Below are positions 57,849 through 64,000 of a stretch of 64,000 nt of DNA, piece by piece. Position numbers and translations under genes: made by a program. Origin of the DNA: Biscogniauxia marginata (taxonomy: Eukaryota > Ascomycota > Sordariomycetes > Xylariales > Xylariaceae); contig MU404103.1 in assembly GCA_022695795.1 (NCBI GenBank), positions 237,853 to 301,852 of the forward strand, read 5' to 3'. The stretch's first letter is position 1; each line of letters begins with the position of its first letter. A model generated the notes under the pieces. That model was not told where the DNA came from and ran no database searches. It worked only from the letters and a program-made list of their open reading frames with translations.

Positions 57849-60800
57849 GTCTGGGGTGGTGGTGTCGTTGGGCGACGTAAGGACTCGAGCAAGGCCATTA
57901 GATCACATCACCAAGTCGACGGGCTCGAATACGGGTCAGAGGACAGATAGAGAGGAAGTAGAGGCAGTACTACTTCTCTGGCGAGTCAGGCAAGGCGATG
58001 TTGTATAAGTCAGCCAGGGTACCGGTAGTTAAGCTGGGCGAGCTAGACTAATAGCAAGAGCAAGGTGAGGGAGATGACTTGCAGGCGACGGGCTCGCAGC
58101 AAGACGCCACTGGATGTCTGCAAGCCAGCAAGCGGTCTGACAGCGAAGGAATTCTAGGCAAGTCGGTGACGGGGAAGAGAAAAAGTGGACCGTGTTGAAC
58201 GGATCGAGTCCACTGCGCGGTGGTGTGTCCAGCGAAAAATGACGTGAATCGCTGGTGGGGAGGGGAGGAGGCGGGAAAAGAAGGAAGAAAGGACAAGGAT
58301 GTATATATAAGGCAATCGGAAAGGTCAGGGCGGGATGAGAGATTTTGGTGGTTTTTAGTGGTTTTTAGTGGTTTTTGGTTTTTGGTTCCTGGTTCTTGGT
58401 TCTTGGTTGTTTAATATTATGTGGGCGATGATGATAACTAACTAGCTCACGCTGACGATCTTTGGTGTTGGTGTGGAGGAGGAGGAGGAGCAATAGGCGG
58501 AGGGGAGGATGGGGAGGAGGAGGAGAGAGTAGGAGGAAAGAAGACTCAGTGAGATGGAATAAGAAAATAGCTTGGTTAGAAACAAAGGCAAGATCGAGGT
58601 ACATGTAGGCTGTCAAGGGTGTAGAGGGAAAGAAGAAAAATTATATTGTAGATAGTACCTGGCCTAGGATAGAGATTGACTACAATAAAAGCCAGGCTAG
58701 ATAGACTAAGGTACAAACAAGTATCTCATAAAGAGCTGGCTCTACCCCGCGACTTATTGGTGGGCGCGAGAGAAGGTGCATTGATTGAAGATTAATTAAT
58801 TGGCCGGATAGCTAAATTGTAGGCTGGGCGCGGTGAAGGATTCGACCGCAGTGTGCATCTTTGTCTTCAGCCGCTTCAGTCTGCTTTGTTTCTGTATATT
58901 TGGTAGGCCAGGTAGATTTGTATGTAACAGAGGTCCAGACTGAGGTTAAAAAAAAAGAGTAGGTAGGTTAAATAGAATTTTCTTTTCCCTACCAGGTAAT
59001 ACCCTGTCTGGAAACCCTGTCATATGTATATTACGTACTCAGGTTAACTTATTTCAAAATAGTTCATCTTGACCGGGAAATTGGAGTCTTCATGAAAAGG
59101 TTACATAGTGAAGGAGCTAAGGTGCCTTACGTTTTACTGGTTATTGGACTTCCGGCATTTCCTTTTCCCTCTTTGGAATTTTCTTTATTCTTTTCTCCTT
59201 CTCTCTTTTTAAAAACGGGGGGAGGATGACGTCGAAATTTTTCACGACAGGGATTCAAAGTATTAGAGACTAAGCCCGAAGAGACCAAATTCCTCTCCTC
59301 CCCCCCACAATGCATTCCCGTGTCGCCTGTCTACCCCGGATTTTCCAGGTAGGGTTCCTCCCGATGTACAATACAAAGGTAAAGTACCTTCAACGATCTC
59401 ACTTAGAAATTCCCGCATCTACCGGGCCTACCCAGGTAGTACTTGCCCTCCCTGGCTCCCCCCTCTTTCTCTCTGCCTCCTCGCCTCCTGCCTCTTGCTT
59501 TCCCGTGCTTCTCCTCCGCTATCCCGGTGTGGTGTTGCTGCTATTAGGTACCTAATGTCACCTTATTGGTAGCTTTCGGGCCTTAAAACGTAGGAGGAAC
59601 GTTGTATCCGTTGCATCCGTTGCATCGTCCTTTCGTCATTTGGTAAACGTTTTATTTTCAGTTCTAGGCTCTGGGTGGCTTGATTCTTCGTCCAACCCGA
59701 TTTGTGGCGTCCGATCCGGCGTGTCGGAACTTAGTACACACATTGTCGCATACGGCAGTAACATACCTACACGTAGGTAGGTCTGTATCTGTGTCGAGGT
59801 TTGCTACTATAAAGATTTCAAGCTCGACGACTTCCGATAGGCACCTGGCCTCCAAACCCAAACTATATAGGTAGTACGTACGAATCGGGGAGCCGTTGAG
59901 AGATATACACCGCATACATCGCGCATGCACACGCGCACGCACACACCTACAATCTACATGTATACTTACGTGTCGCCGAGTGTACACAATTGTACCGTCT
60001 GGAGGCGCTGACTGCGCATCTGCAACCCTCTTGGACGTGTCATTTGCTTACTTGCACACCGCCTTCGTGTGCCCTCATGCAAGTACATGTGTAAATTGCA
60101 TAGTACCGCTAGCAATACTATTATCTAAGACGCTTGACACGTCCGATCGGGTCCTAGCTCTGAACTTGGGTACCCCATAAGCCGAGAACGCATGCACAAC
60201 AGCAGTAGAACTATGTACATATACGAATCGACAACGTGATCGAGATGAAACCATCTTCAGTACACTCATTGCTGGCTATTGAACGAGGCACTCATACGGT
60301 GTCTTCGGTGTTAAACTACCTACTTAATCACGAACCTTTAAGAATTGTTGTAACTAGGTGCGTGGATTTATACACTATATCTGGGTTGACCGCCTTGATC
60401 TACCCAGTTTTAGAACGCCGGGGACAAGATGTCTAGGGTAGAATCCGGGCTTGATATCAGGCCTCTCTGACGCGACCAACATGCGCCGCAGTCAACGCAA
60501 CGGAGAGTCTATGTAATCCGTAGCTTGCCTGCACTGCAAACAAGTTTTGAGGGTTTCAGCGGTGGACGATATCAGGTGTATCGGTGGTGTGATGTTTATA
60601 GGTTACTTCTTTGTGCGGAGTACATATATTCCACCCAATGAGCTTGGCATTAGGCTTAGAAGCCGGACTGATCATCAACCACGAGACACTCTACGAAATG
60701 CATTTTTCATGTTAGTGACTTTCTAACAGTAATTGTGGTGTCCTATGGCCAGAGTTTAAGGAGGTCGGTTATATATGTGTATATATAGGTACATAATATA

Positions 60801-61387
60801 GGAATATATGATTGGCTATAACATCAAATGCGTGTTACCAACCTACTCGTCGCAGGGCTAGAGTTTACCTTTAATAAATTGTATGCCCCTTTCAGCTATA
60901 CATGTAATTAATGCACAAAGTAAGAACATAGAACATGAAGTTGTTACAGAAGAATAGGAGGGTCACTTTGATATGTAGGTAGGTATGCACTTTACAATTC
61001 ATTACATTTCAATTAGGTACCTAACCTTAGTACCCGGGCGGCTTCCAGCTAGAGACGGCGGGGGGCCGGAGGTAAGGTTCCTTGTCAGCTCGGGGATCGG
61101 AGAAACTTAATGATGGATGAGGTCCGTACTACTACTGAATCGGGTACAAAACCTTGACCAATCAGGGGGCAGCATTTCCTGATTAGCGAGGCGGCGAAAA
61201 GTAGCTTTGTCGTTAACGTCAATTGACGCAGGCAATTCTAATCGATTTGATCTAATTGACATTTCCTGGAGCTTTCGGGGGGCAACCTTTTAGTCCTGCA
61301 AGACGACCAGACCAACTCCACTCAACCCTAGATCATCCTCCTACGATTTTAAGTCATCGTCGTCGTTACAACTATCCTCGTAAAAAG
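57849..61387. other. 3.5 kb intergenic region between the fusion gene and NDUFS7
   Basis: No gene recognised on either strand. The left part holds the fusion gene promoter and a GT-rich repeat (listed separately). TACCTA/TAGGTA motifs recur at 58960, 59346, 59432, 59547, 59765-59780, 59868, 60788, 60975 and 61015. AT-rich stretches lie at 60760-60910. Confidence 0.5.
58341..58410 (+). repeat. GT-rich imperfect tandem repeat
   Basis: Three GTGGTTTTTA units (58348-58377) run into GGTTTTTGGTTCCTGG and GGTTCTT repeats. It lies about 500 nt upstream of the fusion gene start. One strand is almost free of A and C. Confidence 0.8.
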
Positions 61388-62230
61388 ATGCTGGCGTCTT
61401 CAAGAAGAGCAGCCACACTGGCTTTGAGAGGTTTGTGATGCCCCTCGCCCCACGATACCAAACCTCCCCGCGGGAGAGATATAGAAAGATCTAGAGAGGT
61501 AGAGAGAGATCTTCTTGGTGCTGACCTGTCCCTGTCGCATAACAGCGAAGCCTACGACACACATCGTCCCTCTGCGATCTGCCGCCGCTATCTCGACGAC
61601 GTCTAAGAAAGATGCTACATCGGTAACACCTCATACCTCTACCGGCCTTGCGCGTCGCGAACGAAAAGAAGTACCTCTCCCCAGCCAGGAGCCCAAGAAG
61701 GGTGCTATGCAATATGCATTGTACGGCCTCTATTCGCCCCACGGACACAGTCGTCAGTCCAGCTAATGTATCCCGCCAGAACCACACTCGATCAAGTTGC
61801 CAACTGGGCGCGTCAGTCCTCCCTGTGGCCCATGACTTTTGGTCTCGCCTGCTGCGCCGTCGAGATGATGCACCTGTCGACACCGCGATACGACCAAGAT
61901 AGATTTGGAATCATCTTCCGTGCTTCACCCCGTCAGTCCGATGTCATGATCGTCGCCGGTACCCTGACCAACAAGATGGCCCCTGCCCTGCGCCAAGTTT
62001 ACGATCAGATGCCCGAACCGCGATGGGTCGTCAGCATGGGAAGCTGCGCCAACGGTGGTGGCTATTATCATTACAGCTATAGCGTCGTCCGCGGATGTGA
62101 CCGGATTGTCCCCGTCGATATCTACGTCCCCGGTTGCCCGCCTACGAGTGAAGCCTTGATGTACGGCATCTTCCAACTGCAGCGGAAGATGAGACAAACC
62201 AAGATCACGAGAATGTGGTATCGAAGGTAA
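61388..62230 (+). CDS. NDUFS7: NADH:ubiquinone oxidoreductase 20-kDa (PSST/NDUFS7) subunit
   Basis: Nuclear-encoded core subunit of mitochondrial complex I that carries iron-sulfur cluster N2, the last redox centre before ubiquinone. Exons: 61388-61430, 61546-61720, 61780-62230; 222 residues, close to the N. crassa 19.3-kDa precursor. The N-terminus ([14 protein letters not shown]...) is a mitochondrial presequence rich in Arg and Ser. The core starts at about [20 protein letters not shown]. The N2 ligands are Cys97 and Cys98 ([10 protein letters not shown]), Cys162 ([10 protein letters not shown]) and Cys192 (VPGCPPTSE). Introns are 115 and 59 nt. Confidence 0.97.
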
Positions 62231-63059
62231 AAGTATTAGAGGACAGACTCGTGAGAAGGAGGTCTGGTCGACGGTACACGCGAAGTCAGATCCCCTCTTT
62301 TGTAAGGGATCCAATGTACATAAGATACGGTGTCTGAGTGCATACACCAGGACGCGACAGCAGCACATTAATGCCCTATTAAATTCGCCCTGGTATTTTC
62401 TCTTCCGAATGCCTTAGAGTCTCCATAAAAAGCTGTCATATAGGAGTTGCGAGACGGTTGGTTGGCTGTACAATCAGCTCGAAACAAAGGGGGGGGAGGA
62501 GTGGTTCATTGCTATGTCCTGGTCTTACTTGGGTTACTCAACTTTAACGATAAAGCATCACTGTGACTTACAGAGTGCTTAAGTGCTATACAAGCATTTG
62601 GGTATAGGTCCTGCCCCAAAGAAAAGTCAAGGCATTGTCACAAGAATTCAGTTGCCCTGAATCATTATGATTCAATTCGGCTCGAGCGTCGATTTCCAGT
62701 TTACTATAGTCTAGTGACGGACAGTCACGCACTATCACTGTCACTTATCTAGCTTGACCACGTCGTCATCCTTGATACAATCATTATGGATTTAAAGTGT
62801 CTTATTAGCATCATGAATCGTAATTTAATCCTTCTAGTTCTCTCATCTCTTGCTTGCTGAGGCCTATAAATACGTGGAATCTACAGTCTTGCCGTTTCGC
62901 TTCCTAAGTAGCTCTTCCCAGCCGTCTCCTCAACCTCCAGCAAGATACGAGACGACTTTGCAAAGACAGCAGAAGCGTAGCTTACCCAACTCCCTGCCGG
63001 AATTACCGGCCGGAACCCCCAGGTAACAGCAACGATAACGGCGAAAGTCGAAGACACAA
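62231..63059. other. Intergenic region with promoter of the small Cys-rich gene
   Basis: No coding potential except the leader of the following small gene. A TATA element is at 62865-62872. Confidence 0.5.
62865..62872 (+). promoter_or_regulatory. TATAAATA element
   Basis: Canonical TATA box 188 nt upstream of the ATG at 63060; no other ATG intervenes, so that ATG would be the first of the transcript. Confidence 0.5.
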
Positions 63060-63200
63060 ATGGGCGATCAGAGGTGCGTATGCTGGTGCAAGTGCGTCAA
63101 CCCCGTCCCGGCCCCGCTGTTCTGCGAGCCGTGCGAGTACGGCTTCCACTACAGCGGCCGCCGCAGCAGCAGCAGACCCCCGCGGTGGATGCCGAGGTGA
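63060..63200 (+). CDS. Tiny cysteine-rich protein, 46 residues, unknown
   Basis: A short frame with ATG at 63060 and TGA at 63198-63200. It carries six cysteines: CxCxCxC at residues 6-12 (CVCWCKC) and CxxC at 22-25 (CEPC), followed by a basic Ser/Arg/Pro tail. Nearly every third codon position is G or C, which argues for real coding in a region otherwise AT-rich. A TATA box sits upstream and this is the first ATG after it. The spacing suits metal binding (zinc knuckle or metallothionein-like). No family recognised. The GGTGATG at the stop could instead be an intron donor, so the protein may be longer. Confidence 0.5.
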   Translation: MGDQRCVCWCKCVNPVPAPLFCEPCEYGFHYSGRRSSSRPPRWMPR

Positions 63201-63410
63201 TGATGGAAACTGCTGCGAACGCCGAAGAGGACGTTCGGGTTTGAGAGGCGAGCTCGAGCAGCCGGGAATTATCTCGTGTAGATATTTGTCGCCTTACACG
63301 AGATGTCGAAATACGGAGTTTGGTCTAGTTTGCTGTATTATTGAATGGTTACCCCCAGTAAAAGATACGCACCTAGCGTATGGGTATTGTAGGAAGGGCA
63401 GGCCATCAAA

Positions 63411-63600
63411 ATATTAAAGAATTTATAAAAAAATTAAATTAATTACTTAATAATTTTAAAAAATACTAATAAGTATTTTTAGTAAATTCCGCGGTTATAT
63501 TATTAAAAAAATCTTATTAATAATTAAAATGGCTTTAATTACTAATAAAAACAAATTAAATTTTAAAAGTATCGCTTTAATATATTGAAAGAGTGTTGGG
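63411..63600. repeat. AT-rich island, possible RIP-degraded repeat
   Basis: About 190 bases of nearly pure A+T with high TA content, similar in look to the island at 38731-38960. No parent element recognised. Confidence 0.45.
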
Positions 63601-63914
63601 CTATATTATATTATTAAGTACCTAGGTAGGTACCTAGTTATCAACTATTGTCGGTAGCGCAACGGAAAAGAAAGGGAAAAGAAAGGAAAACACACAAACT
63701 ATTGACATACACATCTAGTTTATACTGCTTCCTGTATTCTCCTACCTGTTAACCCCCGCTCTACATTGAGAGCGGTAAAGGGGAGGGGGGTAAATTTTTT
63801 TTTCATCTACCAAGCCCCTTAACGAAGAGGTTGCCAAGCCATACAAGCAGGTAGAGCAAGGGATATTAAAGTAGTGAGCAAACAAACAATTCATCCCTTT
63901 TTCTCCCATTCCTT

Positions 63915-64000
63915 GGGGGGGGGGGGGCGGCGGGGGGGGGCGCGGCCGGCCGGGGGGGGGGGGGCGCGGGCACAAGACGGCGGGGGGGGGGCCGCAGAAG
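63915..64000 (+). other. Poly-G/GC terminal stretch, likely assembly artefact
   Basis: The last 86 bases are runs of 8-13 G broken by CGC-type words. This is unlike everything else in the window and lacks the fungal telomere repeat TTAGGG. Runs of false G are typical of two-colour sequencing read ends, so this may be a contig end. Confidence 0.6.

Larger units (their letters stand above)
63201..64000. other. Right-edge region: AT-rich relic and poly-G end
   Basis: No gene seen. It contains the AT-rich block and the G-rich terminus listed separately, plus a TACCTAGGTAGGTACCTAG block near 63618-63636. Confidence 0.6.

Noticed and set aside
63900..64000. Telomere at the right edge
   Set aside because: No TTAGGG/CCCTAA repeats; the G runs are irregular and look like sequencing artefact.
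1..64000. tRNA, rRNA or CRISPR features
   Set aside because: I saw no convincing B-box plus cloverleaf, no rRNA sequence and no regularly spaced repeats.

Overview
The window comes from a filamentous ascomycete (Pezizomycotina, most likely Sordariomycetes). Short spliceosomal introns of mostly 50-150 nt with GTRNGT donors and CTAAC/CTGAC-like branch points, a Zn2Cys6 regulator, a PTH11-type membrane domain and typical fungal housekeeping proteins all point that way. Gene models were built by joining exons so that splice sites, reading frame and family motifs agree. I found no rRNA, tRNA, CRISPR array or intact transposon.

1-24.3 kb is conserved housekeeping sequence: a DHX29/DHX57-like DExH RNA helicase cut by the left edge, GCN1 (the eIF2alpha-kinase activator), ribosomal protein eL19 with its start codon split by an intron, mitochondrial serine hydroxymethyltransferase, a 5.2 kb stretch with no recognisable gene, and a CECR5/YKR070W-like HAD hydrolase.

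25-38.4 kb looks like an L-rhamnose catabolic cluster. L-rhamnose 1-dehydrogenase (LRA1) and L-rhamnonate dehydratase (LRA3) are divergently transcribed from a shared 1.4 kb region. A Zn2Cys6 regulator, a small secreted protein, a zinc medium-chain dehydrogenase and a fumarylacetoacetate-hydrolase-family protein follow. The usual LRA2 lactonase and LRA4 aldolase are absent here. The dehydrogenase plus FAH pair would suit the alternative diketo-hydrolase ending known in bacteria; that is inference.

38.4-58 kb is an accessory region with AT-rich patches: a decayed NRPS-like adenylation-thiolation-reductase gene, an intact cytochrome P450, an 11-exon sugar transporter with a 13-nt microexon, a Vba-type vacuolar transporter, and a 957-residue gene that fuses a PTH11/rhodopsin-like 7-TM domain to an FucP (L-fucose permease) type transporter. 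The last, lying near deoxy-sugar enzymes, is the most unusual object here.

58-64 kb holds a long intergenic stretch, the complex I PSST/NDUFS7 gene, a very small cysteine-rich gene, an AT-rich relic and a poly-G end that looks like an assembly artefact.
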